A DNA stretch of 64,000 bases, taken from NCBI RefSeq assembly GCF_003595215.1, contig NZ_QYZP01000003.1, positions 186,001-250,000 on the forward strand. Reading direction: 5' to 3'. Shown here piece by piece: positions 16,531 through 25,629 of this stretch (positions are counted from its first letter, which is position 1; the number at the start of each line of letters is the position of its first letter). Under the pieces are notes generated by a model. That model saw only the letters and a program-made list of their open reading frames with translations, searched no databases and was not told where the DNA came from. The stretch comes from Nesterenkonia natronophila (GTDB lineage: Bacteria > Actinomycetota > Actinomycetes > Actinomycetales > Micrococcaceae). The translations under genes were made by a program, and so were the position numbers.

Positions 16531-17844
16531 ATGCCCGCCGCACGACTTTCTGCACGAGCCGTCACCGTTCTGTGCGCCGCCACTGTCATCGGTGCGCTGC
16601 TGTCGGTGCTGGCGGTTCAATGGTGCCGGGTCAACGGTTGGACCGATCCCGGGCAGCACCTCGCCCTGTGCTACTCGGACTTCCCGCTGCTTTTCGTGGA
16701 GCGCGGCCTGGCTGGGGGGGCGTTCCCTTTCATCGATGAGGTCCCTGCTTCGGCCGTGATGGAGTATCCGGTGCTCATTGGGTTGGTGGCCGGGGTGCTC
16801 GCCGCAGTGATTCCCGGACAAGGCGTCACAGATGAGCGCATCCTGGCCTTCCATGATCTCAACCACCTGGCCGTGATCCTGTGCTGGATCGGCCTGGTGC
16901 TGGTCACCGCCTACTCACTGAACCCAGCACGACGCCGCCACGCACTTCTTGTTGCCCTGGCTCCAGGCATCATTCTCACTGTCTCCATCAACTGGGATAT
17001 GTGGGCGGTGTTCTTAGGAGCGGCTGGGCTGCTGGCATGGGGGCGCAGCCGACCCGTGCTCGCGGGGGTGCTGATCGGATTGGGTGCAGCGATGAAGCTC
17101 TACCCGTTGCTGTTTCTGGGCGCGATTATGGTGCTGTGTATGCGGACCGCGCAATGGCGAACCTTGGCGAAAACGCTCTCCTCCGCAGCTGTGACGTGGT
17201 TTGCGGTGAACCTGCCGTTCATGCTGATGCAGCCAGCGCAGTGGGCCACCTTCTACCGCTTCTCCTCGGAGCGCGAGCCCGGATTCTCGTCCATGTGGTT
17301 GGCCCTGGTCCCGACCGGTTGGTCTGGAGAGACGTTCTCGCTGCTCTCCAATGGGTTGTTTCTGCTCTGCTGCGTAGCAATTGCCTGGCTCGGCCTCGCG
17401 GCGCAGCATCGTCCTACCACTGCGCAACTGTGCCTGCTCATCGTGGGGTGCTTCGTCCTGCTGGGGAAGGTGTACTCGCCGCAATTTGTCATATGGCTGA
17501 TCCCTCTGGTGGTGTTGGCTCTGCCACGGCCCAAGGTCTTCCTTATCTGGCAGGGCGCCGAAGTCTTCCATTGGCTGAGTGTGTGGCGGATCAGCGCCAA
17601 GATCACCTCCGAAGGAGCAGTGGGAGGCGGCCACTTCTTCTTCGAGGTGCTCTACGGGCTCGGCATTGCTGCGCATATGGGAACCCTCACCTGGATCCTG
17701 CTTCTGGTGGTGCGCGACATCCTGAGCAGACCCAGAGCTGATCCGCTGGCCGGACCGGTGGCGCAGTGCGAAGACGCCTTTCGGCTCCCCGGACTGCCGG
17801 GGTCTGAGGCGCGAACTCTGAGGGGAGCTGCGGCCAATGGTTGA
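16531..17844 (+). CDS. GT87-like membrane glycosyltransferase (DUF2029)
   Basis: A 437-residue polytopic protein of the glycosyltransferase 87/DUF2029 type, also GT-C fold and polyprenol-phosphate-sugar dependent. A first-loop acidic motif (CYSDFPLLFVERG), FPFIDEV, EYPVL, MKLYPLLFLGAI and the VYSPQFVIWLIPL segment are typical; SINWDMWAVF is also characteristic. The ATG lies 3 nt after the preceding stop, so it belongs to the same operon. Family members include the mannosyltransferases PimE and AftC-related arabinosyltransferases, which fits a side-chain role on the mannan made by its neighbours; that role is inference. Confidence 0.8.
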   Translation: MPAARLSARAVTVLCAATVIGALLSVLAVQWCRVNGWTDPGQHLALCYSDFPLLFVERGLAGGAFPFIDEVPASAVMEYPVLIGLVAGVLAAVIPGQGVTDERILAFHDLNHLAVILCWIGLVLVTAYSLNPARRRHALLVALAPGIILTVSINWDMWAVFLGAAGLLAWGRSRPVLAGVLIGLGAAMKLYPLLFLGAIMVLCMRTAQWRTLAKTLSSAAVTWFAVNLPFMLMQPAQWATFYRFSSEREPGFSSMWLALVPTGWSGETFSLLSNGLFLLCCVAIAWLGLAAQHRPTTAQLCLLIVGCFVLLGKVYSPQFVIWLIPLVVLALPRPKVFLIWQGAEVFHWLSVWRISAKITSEGAVGGGHFFFEVLYGLGIAAHMGTLTWILLLVVRDILSRPRADPLAGPVAQCEDAFRLPGLPGSEARTLRGAAANG

Positions 17845-18814
17845 GATGTTGGGGGTCATCGCCCCACTCTTCGTCCTGATACTGGTGGGTTTCGGTGCCG
17901 GCTTCGCCCCCAGATTTCGTCAGGGTACTCCGTACCTGAACGCTTTCGTCTTCTACTTCGCACTGCCGTGTTTCATCTACACATCCATCGTCTCTGCTCC
18001 TGAGGTGGGCAGTTTTCCCCTCGCAGTGCCGCTGATTGTGCTCACCGTGACGCCGCTGGTTGCCGTGGGCCTCTACTACCTGTGCCGCGGGCTCGGGGGT
18101 CTTTCCAGAGACCTCGCCGCCCCGGTCTCATTGGCCGGAAGTTTCGGCAATGTTGGCTACTTCGGGATCCCCATCTCGGTCGGGATCCTCGGGCCCGAGG
18201 CAGGACTGACTGCAGGGATCGTGCACATGGTGCACAACATCTTCTTCCTGAACGGTTATCCGCTGGTCCGCACAGCGGTGCTGACCCGGCAGCGCGAAGG
18301 CTCAGCGGGTTCGTTCAGCGAACTATGGCGCATGCAGCTCTGGCCCATTCTGCGCCGGGGACTGCTGCTGAACCCCGTGTTCTGGTTCATGGCACTGTCG
18401 CTACTGGTGGTCCTGACCCCTTTCAGCATGCCTGAACTGTTCGATGAGCCCGTCGCGATGCTCGGTGCCACTGCAGTGCCGCTGGCGCTCTTCTGTGTGG
18501 GGCTAGCGCTGCATCCGGCCCTGCAGGGAGTGCGCAGCGGAGCGGTGCCGCTGCTGCCGGTGGGGATCGGGACGGTGGCGAAACTGCTTCTGCTGCCGGC
18601 GTTGACCTGGTTGGCCGTACTGCCGTTCTACGACTCCCTAGGACCGATATGGGCAGGCACCCTCATCATCCTGGCTGCCACGCCCTCCTCCACCACCGCC
18701 TTCATCTTCTCCGAACAGTATGACCGTGATGGGCGCATGGCAGCCGCTGTGCTGGTGGGGACCACTGGGGTCTCCTTGTTCACTCTGCCGCTGATCGCTG
18801 CCGTCCTGCTTTAG
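17837..18814 (+). CDS. AEC-family (auxin efflux carrier-like) permease
   Basis: A 325-residue membrane protein with about ten hydrophobic segments in two halves, the arrangement of the AEC/bile-acid-transporter superfamily. NVGYFGIPI in the first half and ATPSSTTAFIFSEQYDRD near the C-terminus are strong family signatures. Characterised bacterial members move dicarboxylates such as malate or malonate. ATG 17837 overlaps the preceding glycosyltransferase by 8 bp, so it is co-transcribed, but a functional tie to glycan assembly is unproven. Confidence 0.87.
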   Translation: MVEMLGVIAPLFVLILVGFGAGFAPRFRQGTPYLNAFVFYFALPCFIYTSIVSAPEVGSFPLAVPLIVLTVTPLVAVGLYYLCRGLGGLSRDLAAPVSLAGSFGNVGYFGIPISVGILGPEAGLTAGIVHMVHNIFFLNGYPLVRTAVLTRQREGSAGSFSELWRMQLWPILRRGLLLNPVFWFMALSLLVVLTPFSMPELFDEPVAMLGATAVPLALFCVGLALHPALQGVRSGAVPLLPVGIGTVAKLLLLPALTWLAVLPFYDSLGPIWAGTLIILAATPSSTTAFIFSEQYDRDGRMAAAVLVGTTGVSLFTLPLIAAVLL

Positions 18815-18829
18815 GGTGACCTCAATTAC
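18811..18829. promoter_or_regulatory. weak candidate DtxR/IdeR iron box before the iron importer
   Basis: TTAGGGTGACCTCAATTA resembles the iron-box consensus TTAGGTTAGCCTAACCTAA at about two thirds of positions, including the TTAGG and CCT half-cores. It overlaps the stop of the permease and is about 115 bp upstream of the iron-binding lipoprotein. An AT-rich AATTA...TAATT repeat follows at 18824-18840. The match is partial and could be chance. Confidence 0.3.
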
Positions 18830-18944
18830 GTAACATAATTAGCCAATGGGTTTGTGACGTATAGTTGTTATCTGGGGTTTCCATTGGGGAGGCCCGCGCT
18901 CGCACCCAAGGGAACCGACGGTCACTGGGAAAGGACCCTGAAGA

Positions 18945-20003
18945 ATGATTCGTATTACCCGATCGGCAGCCGCTGTCGCCGCTGCTTCTGCGTTGGTGCT
19001 CACTGCCTGCGGAGCTGATGAGGACACCAGCAACGGAAACAACGGCAACGGAGCCGAGGGGGCCGAAGCCGAGAGCCTGGTGCTCTACTCCGGTCGCAAT
19101 GAAGAGCTGATCCAGCCCCTGGTTGACCAGTTCGAAGATGAGTCCGGCATCGACGTTGAGGTGCGCTTCGGTGACACTGCAGAACTCGCAGCCCAACTGC
19201 TGGAGGAGGGTGAGGCAACTCCAGCCGATATGTTCCTGGCCCAGGACGCGGGGGCGCTGGGAGCCGTGGCGCAGGAGGGTCTGTTCACTGAACTCGACCA
19301 GGACCTCCTCGACCGAGTGCCTGAACTGTACCGAGACGATGCAGACGCCTGGGTGGGCCTCTCAGGACGCTTACGGACCCTGATCTACAACACAGAGCTG
19401 GTCGACGAGTCCGAACTCCCAGAAACGGTGGAAGAGCTCACCGGCCCCGAGTTCGAGGGTCGGGTGGGCATCGCACCCACCAATGCCTCTTTCCAGTCCT
19501 TCGTCACGGCCCTGCGCGTAGCTGAAGGTGAGGACGCCGCAGAGGACTGGCTCGAGCAGATGGCGGACAATGACCCGCAGTACCGCGAGAAAAATGGGCC
19601 GATCGTCTCCGATGTCATCGACGGGGCTCTCGAGATGGGGTTAGTCAATCACTACTACCTCTACGCTCAAGCCGAGGAACTCGGCATGGAACCTGCAGAG
19701 CTGCCAGCCGCCAACCACCTCTTCGGTGATGGGGACGTCGGGGCGCTGATGAATGTGGCCGGCGCCGGGATCATCAACGCAGACAACGACGCCGCCGCTG
19801 AACTCTTGGAGTACTTCCTCTCCGAGGAGGGCCAACAGTACTTCGTCGACGAGACCGCAGAGTACGCCATGATCGAAGGTTTCGATGCGCCAGAGGGCAT
19901 GCCGGCCCTGGAAGAACTCGATGTGCCGGACATTGACCTGAACCAGCTGGACGACCTGGAATCGACCATTCAGATGATTACCGAATCGGGAATGGCGGGA
20001 TAG
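18945..20003 (+). CDS. iron ABC transporter substrate-binding lipoprotein (Fbp/FutA type)
   Basis: A 352-residue secreted lipoprotein with a signal peptide ending in the lipobox LTAC (Cys22). A Ser/Asn/Gly linker follows, then a periplasmic-binding-protein class II domain. LVLYSGRNEELI at the domain start and the two adjacent tyrosines of NHYYLY late in the sequence match ferric-iron-binding proteins, where Tyr residues ligate Fe3+. The protein is strongly acidic. It is followed by a fused permease and an ATPase, completing a three-gene Fe(III) importer. The start ATG 18945 has GGAAAGGA upstream. Confidence 0.92.
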   Translation: MIRITRSAAAVAAASALVLTACGADEDTSNGNNGNGAEGAEAESLVLYSGRNEELIQPLVDQFEDESGIDVEVRFGDTAELAAQLLEEGEATPADMFLAQDAGALGAVAQEGLFTELDQDLLDRVPELYRDDADAWVGLSGRLRTLIYNTELVDESELPETVEELTGPEFEGRVGIAPTNASFQSFVTALRVAEGEDAAEDWLEQMADNDPQYREKNGPIVSDVIDGALEMGLVNHYYLYAQAEELGMEPAELPAANHLFGDGDVGALMNVAGAGIINADNDAAAELLEYFLSEEGQQYFVDETAEYAMIEGFDAPEGMPALEELDVPDIDLNQLDDLESTIQMITESGMAG

Positions 20004-20072
20004 CCCATCTCGACTCTCACGGAAGCTGCTGAGCAGCGGGTCGCCTGGCCGAACCAGCCGGGCGGCCCGAGC

Positions 20073-21674
20073 GTGCCTCCACGTCCTACAAAAAGGGGCG
20101 TGAGTCGTTCCGGCGGCCGCTTCCGACGGGGCAGCGGCCCGGGAGCGCCCTGGTGGTTGGGAGTGCTGGCTTGTCTTACCACGGGTGTCGCTCTGCTGCC
20201 CCTGTTCTACCTTGTTGTCCGAGCCACCGAGTATCCTGCGGCGGACTTCCTTGACGCCGTTTTCAGCGCGCGCAGCTCACGCCTCGCCACTACCTCATTG
20301 GCCCTCACCGCCACGGTAACCAGTCTGTGCCTGGTCATCGGCGTCGGAATGGCAGTGATCGTCACGCGCACCTCCATTCCGCTGCGTCGGTCACTGGCCG
20401 TGGCCGCAGCCTTGCCGCTGGCGGTGCCCAGCTACGTGGCCGCCTTCGGGTGGCAATCCATGAACCAACTGGTCAACCCGGGCACCACATTCGAGGGCTT
20501 CCTCGCCGCCACTGTTGTGATCACCACGGTGACCTACCCCTATGTTTTCCTCCCGGCTGCAGCGGCCCTCATGAGGGTAGGTCCGGCGCAGGAAGAGGCA
20601 GCCCGGGCCCTAGGGCGGGGCCCGGTCAACACTTTCTTCACCGTGACTGTGAGGCAGGCGGCGCCGGCCATTACGTCCGGGGGCCTGCTCTGCGCCATCT
20701 ATGTCATCGCCGACTTCGGAGCTGTGTCCATCCTGCGCCTGGACACCTTCACCCGTGCAGTTTTCACAAGCTTCTCCATGGGATTTGATCGACTTGGCGG
20801 TATCGCTCTCTCCTCCGTCCTGCTGGTTCTGACCATGGTGGTTCTCCTCGTAGAAGGACGCTTCCGACGCACCTCCACCCGCTACGCCGCCATCGGTACT
20901 GATGGAGGCTCATCTCCGATGCGACTGAGCATGGGCCGCTGGGGGGTGCCCGCTGTGGTTCTGGCCTGGAGCGTCGTGTTCATCAGCCTGGCGGTTCCCG
21001 GCACGGCTCTCACCTACTGGGCTTACCGCGGAGTGTCCACGCCGGGCTCTCTTGCCGAGGTGGCTGGCGCTTTCGGAAACTCACTTTGGGTCGCCGCGCT
21101 CGGAGCCGCCGCCACAACTCTTCTGGCGGTGCCGCTCTCTCTCTTCATCGCCCGCCGCGGCTCCCTCCTCGCCCGGGGACTGGAGCGCTTGGCCTACCTG
21201 GCGCACTCCCTGCCAGGTGTCGTCATCGGCCTCTCAGTGGTCATGCTGGGGATTTCAGTCGTGCCAGCCCTATACCAGACCACCTGGCTGCTCGTACTGG
21301 CCTACTGCACACTGATGCTTCCGCTGGCATTGGGGCCTGCGGCTGCCGCTGCACTGAGTGCGCCCGCTGAGCTCGAAGAGGCTGCGCGCGCCCTGGGGAA
21401 GTCCTCCCTGACTGCTTACCTGCGTGTCACACTGCCTCTGATGGCCCCCGGGATCGGGTCCGGGTTCCTGCTGGTGATGCTCACGGTCATAAAAGAGCTG
21501 CCAGCAACGCTGATGCTGCGCCCCACCGGATTCGATACTTTGGCCACCAGACTCTGGACGTACACCGGCAATGAATCACTCGCAGCAGCGGCTCCGTTCG
21601 CCGTCCTGCTCGTTCTTCTCGCCGCCATTCCCGCGTGGCTGATGATTTCCCAGATGCTCAAGGAGGAGAAGTGA
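20073..21674 (+). CDS. iron ABC transporter permease (two fused permease domains)
   Basis: A 533-residue integral membrane protein with about 12 hydrophobic segments and two copies of the binding-protein-dependent permease domain. Each carries an EAA loop that docks the ATPase: EEAARALGRGPVNTF in the first half and EEAARALGKSSLTAYL in the second. This fused form is typical of FbpB-type ferric iron systems. GTG 20073 is the outermost start; GTG 20100, behind AAAGGGG, is an alternative that would shorten it by nine residues. The stop overlaps the ATPase start by 4 bp (GTGA). Confidence 0.92.
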   Translation: MPPRPTKRGVSRSGGRFRRGSGPGAPWWLGVLACLTTGVALLPLFYLVVRATEYPAADFLDAVFSARSSRLATTSLALTATVTSLCLVIGVGMAVIVTRTSIPLRRSLAVAAALPLAVPSYVAAFGWQSMNQLVNPGTTFEGFLAATVVITTVTYPYVFLPAAAALMRVGPAQEEAARALGRGPVNTFFTVTVRQAAPAITSGGLLCAIYVIADFGAVSILRLDTFTRAVFTSFSMGFDRLGGIALSSVLLVLTMVVLLVEGRFRRTSTRYAAIGTDGGSSPMRLSMGRWGVPAVVLAWSVVFISLAVPGTALTYWAYRGVSTPGSLAEVAGAFGNSLWVAALGAAATTLLAVPLSLFIARRGSLLARGLERLAYLAHSLPGVVIGLSVVMLGISVVPALYQTTWLLVLAYCTLMLPLALGPAAAAALSAPAELEEAARALGKSSLTAYLRVTLPLMAPGIGSGFLLVMLTVIKELPATLMLRPTGFDTLATRLWTYTGNESLAAAAPFAVLLVLLAAIPAWLMISQMLKEEK

Positions 21675-22705
21675 GTACTAGTTCCACTGCCGGCTCGTTG
21701 CACCTGGAGCGCATCAGCCACAGCTACGGCAGCCATCAGGTGCTCCACGACGTCACACTGACCTGCCCGGCAGGCACCTCCACCGCGATTGTCGGCCCCT
21801 CAGGGTCGGGCAAGACTTCGTTGCTGCGTATTGTGGCCGGGTTTCTTCGCCCTGATGCCGGCACCGTCCAGCTCGATGGCGTCGATATCACGGCCACGCC
21901 GGCTCACCGCCGTTCCATCGGCCTCGTCGCTCAAGACGGAGGACTCTTCCCCCACCTGAGCGTCGGCGGCAACGTCTCCTTCGGCCTACCTCGCTCACAG
22001 CGAACTCGGGAGCGGGTCGCTGAGCTCCTCGAACTGGTCAGCCTCCCACCTGAGTACGCGAGCCGTCGGCCCGATCAGCTCTCCGGAGGACAGCAGCAGC
22101 GGGTTGCACTAGCCCGCGCACTCGGCCGCAGTCCACAGATCATCTTGCTGGACGAACCGTTCTCAGCCTTGGATGCCGGACTGCGCGAACGCACTCGCAA
22201 GGCGGTCCAACGCGTGCTGCGTTCGACCGGCACCACAGCTCTCCTGGTGACCCACGACCAGGACGAGGCACTCTCCTTTGCCGACACCGTGGCCGTGCTC
22301 CAAGAGGGCACGCTCCGCCAAGCAGGTGCGCCGGAAGATATCTACGGCCTGCCTGCAGATATCGGTACGGCGCAGTTCCTCGGTGAAGCCGTGGTGCTTG
22401 ACTCCTATGTCTCCAAAGGTTCAGCCGAGTGCTCGCTGGGGACCGTTCCGCTTCGCAATATGGCGCCTACCGGCTTCGCCAATCTTCTGCTGCGCCCTGA
22501 ACAAATCGCGGTAAAGGCACCGGGGCACGGAGTTTTGGGACTGGTGCTCGATGCCGACTACTTCGGCCACGACACCACGGCTTTGGTCCGCATTCACGGG
22601 CGCGAAGAGGAAGTGCGAGTCCGGCAGCTCAACGCCGAGCCACTTGAGGTGGGTGAGACCGTCGGGCTGCAGGTGACCGGCACCGGGGTTGCCTACCCGC
22701 CGTAG
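21671..22705 (+). CDS. iron ABC transporter ATP-binding protein
   Basis: A 344-residue ABC ATPase with Walker A GPSGSGKTS, signature LSGGQQQRVALARAL, Walker B IILLDEPFSALD and the switch His in LLVTHDQDEAL. A C-terminal extension of about 110 residues resembles the regulatory TOBE-like domain of FbpC proteins. GTG 21671, directly after AGGAGGAGAA, overlaps the permease stop; an upstream in-frame start at 21635 lies inside the permease gene and is less likely. It energises uptake by the two preceding gene products. Confidence 0.93.
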   Translation: MSTSSTAGSLHLERISHSYGSHQVLHDVTLTCPAGTSTAIVGPSGSGKTSLLRIVAGFLRPDAGTVQLDGVDITATPAHRRSIGLVAQDGGLFPHLSVGGNVSFGLPRSQRTRERVAELLELVSLPPEYASRRPDQLSGGQQQRVALARALGRSPQIILLDEPFSALDAGLRERTRKAVQRVLRSTGTTALLVTHDQDEALSFADTVAVLQEGTLRQAGAPEDIYGLPADIGTAQFLGEAVVLDSYVSKGSAECSLGTVPLRNMAPTGFANLLLRPEQIAVKAPGHGVLGLVLDADYFGHDTTALVRIHGREEEVRVRQLNAEPLEVGETVGLQVTGTGVAYPP

Positions 22706-22745
22706 GTGCCGAGCTGCTGACCAGCTGAACGGTAGGTCAAAGGGC

Positions 22746-22758
22746 TATATTGTCCCCG
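22746..22758 (+). promoter_or_regulatory. leaderless-type promoter (-10 TATATT)
   Basis: TATATT at 22746-22751 is followed by 7 nt and ATG 22759. There is no ribosome site, and the hexamer is close to the ideal -10 sequence. This selects ATG 22759 over the TTG at 22750, which would lie inside the promoter. Confidence 0.6.
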
Positions 22759-23829
22759 ATGACTCAACTCGAGGACCGTTCCACACGCGGACAGTCCATG
22801 ACTCGCCTGACCGCCTTGGACGTCACCCGCGCCTTGGCGATTTTCGGCATGATCATCGTCAATGTGGGATCCGCGGACTCCGGTGGAGTCCCAGCACTGA
22901 TAGTGACCGTGTTGCACGGCAGGGCGGCCATTCTCTTCATTGTCCTCGCCGGAGTGGGCGTCACGATCCTGGCGTCAAGCTTGAGGAAGAGATCAGCCCC
23001 GCTGTGGCCGAGCCTATGCTGGCGGGCTGCTGTGCTACTGGTGCTGGGCCTGGCGCTGCAGCAACTCCCTACTGGGGTCAATGTGATCCTGATGGTGTAC
23101 GCGGCTCTGTTCGTCACCGCACTGGCTGCACTCTGGTTGCCCACCAGCTGGCTGTTCGCAGTGGCTGCTGCCATGACTGTGCTGGGGCCGACCACCTATA
23201 TCTTGTTGCACAGTGTCGCCGACCTGCAGGGAGACGCCGCATCCATAGAGCGTCACCCGCTGGACTCGGTCACATCCATTGTCCTCACCGGGCCCTACCC
23301 CCTGATCGTCTGGATCGCTCCGTTCCTGTTCGGCATGTGGCTGGGCAGACTGGACCTTCGGAACCCTGCGGTGCACCGTATGCTCGTTCTTGCTGGAGCA
23401 CTCACCGCCGGTGTGTGCTCCTTGGCATCATGGGCGCTGATCCGCCTCACAGGGGAACCCGACCCCGAAGCGATTGCCGCAGACCACCTGCTACTGGCGT
23501 CCGGACATTCCCAGATGCCCTTGTGGGTCCTCTCTGCCGCAGGAACCGCGGCGATGGTGATTGGGCTGATGCTGATACTCACCCCCCGCATTGGCCGAGC
23601 GGCGTACCCCCTCATCGTGACCGGTCAATTGGCACTGACCGCTTACTGCCTCCACCTGGTAGCGATTGCCTTGCTGGTCCGGCCCGACTCTGACAGTCCC
23701 CACCGCGGGCTGCTCGTCAGCGCGGTCATCATCGGGCTGATCATCGCACTGTGCGTAGCATGGCGAGCATTCGCAGCACGTGGTCCCTTTGAAGTTCTGC
23801 TCCGACTCCCCAACTTTCTCACGAGGTGA
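22759..23829 (+). CDS. DUF1624/DUF418-like membrane acyltransferase-family protein
   Basis: A 356-residue membrane protein with roughly nine hydrophobic segments. RLTALDVTRALAIFGMIIVN at the start of the first TM is the hallmark of the heparan-alpha-glucosaminide N-acetyltransferase/YeiB group, which transfers acyl groups across the membrane. Substrate is unknown. A DUF418-like C-terminus (LTAYCLHLVAIALL) is present. The stop codon overlaps the start of the gamma-glutamyltransferase by one base, so the two are an operon with a leaderless promoter. Confidence 0.75.
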   Translation: MTQLEDRSTRGQSMTRLTALDVTRALAIFGMIIVNVGSADSGGVPALIVTVLHGRAAILFIVLAGVGVTILASSLRKRSAPLWPSLCWRAAVLLVLGLALQQLPTGVNVILMVYAALFVTALAALWLPTSWLFAVAAAMTVLGPTTYILLHSVADLQGDAASIERHPLDSVTSIVLTGPYPLIVWIAPFLFGMWLGRLDLRNPAVHRMLVLAGALTAGVCSLASWALIRLTGEPDPEAIAADHLLLASGHSQMPLWVLSAAGTAAMVIGLMLILTPRIGRAAYPLIVTGQLALTAYCLHLVAIALLVRPDSDSPHRGLLVSAVIIGLIIALCVAWRAFAARGPFEVLLRLPNFLTR

Positions 23830-25541
23830 TGACACTGACACCCAAGACAACTTCTGTGCTCGCTCCACTGACTGCCGTGTGCCTCAGCGTGGCATCGTGC
23901 GGGATCGCTGAGGAGGAGCCGGCCCCGCCAGCGACGACCGAGCAGGCTCCTCCACAGGAGTCCTCGCCGGAGGAGCCCACGCAGGAGACGACAGATGACG
24001 CGTCCGCTGAGACGGACGAACCGGAATCGCCGGCGGCCTCAGCCTCGGCCCTCGACGGACACGGCGTCAGCGCCGGGCATGAGCAGGCAGTCGACGCCGC
24101 GGAGCGGATACTCGATGAGGGGGGAAACTCAGTGGACGCTACCATCGCCGCTGCCTTCGCCGTCGGGGTGCTGGAGCCGGTGGCCTCCGGTATTGGGGGA
24201 GGAGGCTCAGTCATCATCGCTGGCCCTGAGGACGAACCGGTCTTCTATGACTATCGTGAGGTGGTCAACACCAGCGGAGACATCCCCGCATCCGGCACCG
24301 GGGTTCCCGGCTTCGTCGCCGGAATGGGAGAGCTTCATCAGGACTACGGCGAGCTGGATTGGGGCGACGTCATCGCACCAGCAATCGAACTGGCGGGGGA
24401 CGGGTTCACCGTCTCCGCGTACCTCAGTGACCGCATCGACTCCGGAGCCGGACCCGAGCACCTAGCCGACCTGGAGGCGTTCTACCCGGATGGGGAACCA
24501 CTTACTGTCTCTGACACGCTCGTCCAGCCCGAACTGGAACAGACGCTGCAGCGGCTCGCTGAGGCAGGCTGGGAGGACTTCTACACCGGTCAGCTCGCCG
24601 AGTCCCTCGCCGAACAGGCAGAAGGGATCGATCCTGAGTCTCTGGCCGACTACGAGATCGCCACCGCCGATCCGGTGGCGGGTGATTTCGGCGACTACCA
24701 GGTCGTCTCCGCACCACCGCCTCTGCCAGGTGCCGCTCTGATCCAAATGCTGCAGATCGCCGAATCGGAGGGGGTTGGAGGCATGGCCCCGGAGTCCGCG
24801 GAGTACATCGACGCTCAATCCAGATCGTGGAGCGTGGCGGAAGAGACCATTTTCAATGATCTCGGAGACCCGTCTGCTGTCGAGGTCCCGGTGGACCAGC
24901 TCACCGACCCCAACGCCAACGCACAGATCGAACCTGAGGGCCCAGAAGAGCTGCCACAGGCGGCACCCAGTGGCCCTGAGGCCTCTGCACACGCCAACAC
25001 AACTCATATATCGGCGGTGGACGAGACCGGGCTCACTGTCTCGATGACCAACACAGTGACCGATTTCTGGGGGTCCGGTCAGGAGGTGGACGGTTACTTC
25101 CTCAACAACGCGCTGAAACGGTTCTCGGACATCGACTCCTCGGCGAATCAGCCTGAACCAGGTCGTCGGACCGTGACCTGGTCCAACCCCACCATGGTCC
25201 TGGACGAGGACGCCCTGCCGGTGATGGCCATCGGTACACCCGGTGGGATGCAGATCCTCCCGGCGCTGGGCACGGTGCTGTCTCAGTGGGCGCTGCAGGA
25301 CCGTGGCCTGCAGGAGGCCGTGGAGTCCCCCCGATTCCGTGGAGAGGACAGTCAGTTGTTTCTGGAACAGGGCCAGTCCGCGGGTCTGCGCACAGCGCTG
25401 GAGGAATTAGGGTGGTCCGTCGAAGAGTGGCCGCAGTCAAGCTTCGGGTCGGTGCAGGCACTGGTGATCGATCACGAATCAGGGTCCATCATTGGGGCTG
25501 ACGATCCTCGCCGCGACGGCACCCACCGCATTATCGACTGA
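23829..25541 (+). CDS. ggt: gamma-glutamyltransferase, lipoprotein form
   Basis: A 570-residue Ntn-hydrolase that cleaves gamma-glutamyl bonds in glutathione-like peptides and matures by autocleavage. Thr391 of NTTHISAVD is the expected nucleophile after cleavage, and GSGQEVDGYFLNNALKRF forms the later substrate loop. The N-terminus is a signal peptide with a lipobox-like SVASC (Cys24), followed by a Pro/Glu/Thr-rich linker, so the enzyme is probably tethered outside the membrane. ATG 23829 shares a base with the preceding TGA; GTG 23826 is an alternative. The Thr at the processing site and the glycine loop look intact, so it should be active. Confidence 0.9.
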   Translation: MTLTPKTTSVLAPLTAVCLSVASCGIAEEEPAPPATTEQAPPQESSPEEPTQETTDDASAETDEPESPAASASALDGHGVSAGHEQAVDAAERILDEGGNSVDATIAAAFAVGVLEPVASGIGGGGSVIIAGPEDEPVFYDYREVVNTSGDIPASGTGVPGFVAGMGELHQDYGELDWGDVIAPAIELAGDGFTVSAYLSDRIDSGAGPEHLADLEAFYPDGEPLTVSDTLVQPELEQTLQRLAEAGWEDFYTGQLAESLAEQAEGIDPESLADYEIATADPVAGDFGDYQVVSAPPPLPGAALIQMLQIAESEGVGGMAPESAEYIDAQSRSWSVAEETIFNDLGDPSAVEVPVDQLTDPNANAQIEPEGPEELPQAAPSGPEASAHANTTHISAVDETGLTVSMTNTVTDFWGSGQEVDGYFLNNALKRFSDIDSSANQPEPGRRTVTWSNPTMVLDEDALPVMAIGTPGGMQILPALGTVLSQWALQDRGLQEAVESPRFRGEDSQLFLEQGQSAGLRTALEELGWSVEEWPQSSFGSVQALVIDHESGSIIGADDPRRDGTHRIID

Positions 25542-25555
25542 TACCGTATGTCCTC

Positions 25556-25624
25556 AGCACGGGGTGCGCCGAGGCGCTGAGAACACACCCGTAGAACCTG
25601 TCACGTTAGTACGTACGAAGGGAC
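25556..25624 (+). promoter_or_regulatory. TPP riboswitch (THI element)
   Basis: The conserved core is present in order: GGGGTGCGCC, GCTGAGA, ACACCC, GAACCTG and the terminal GAAGGGA. It begins about 15 bp after the gamma-glutamyltransferase stop and ends 6 bp before GTG 25630. GAAGGGA is also the ribosome site of thiD, so thiamine pyrophosphate binding is expected to block translation initiation. No terminator follows, in line with translational control. Confidence 0.93.
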
Positions 25625-25629
25625 TGCTC

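Noticed and set aside
25492..25629. 46-codon N-terminal extension of thiD
   Set aside because: It would translate through the TPP riboswitch; the embedded GAAGGGA ribosome site points to GTG 25630.
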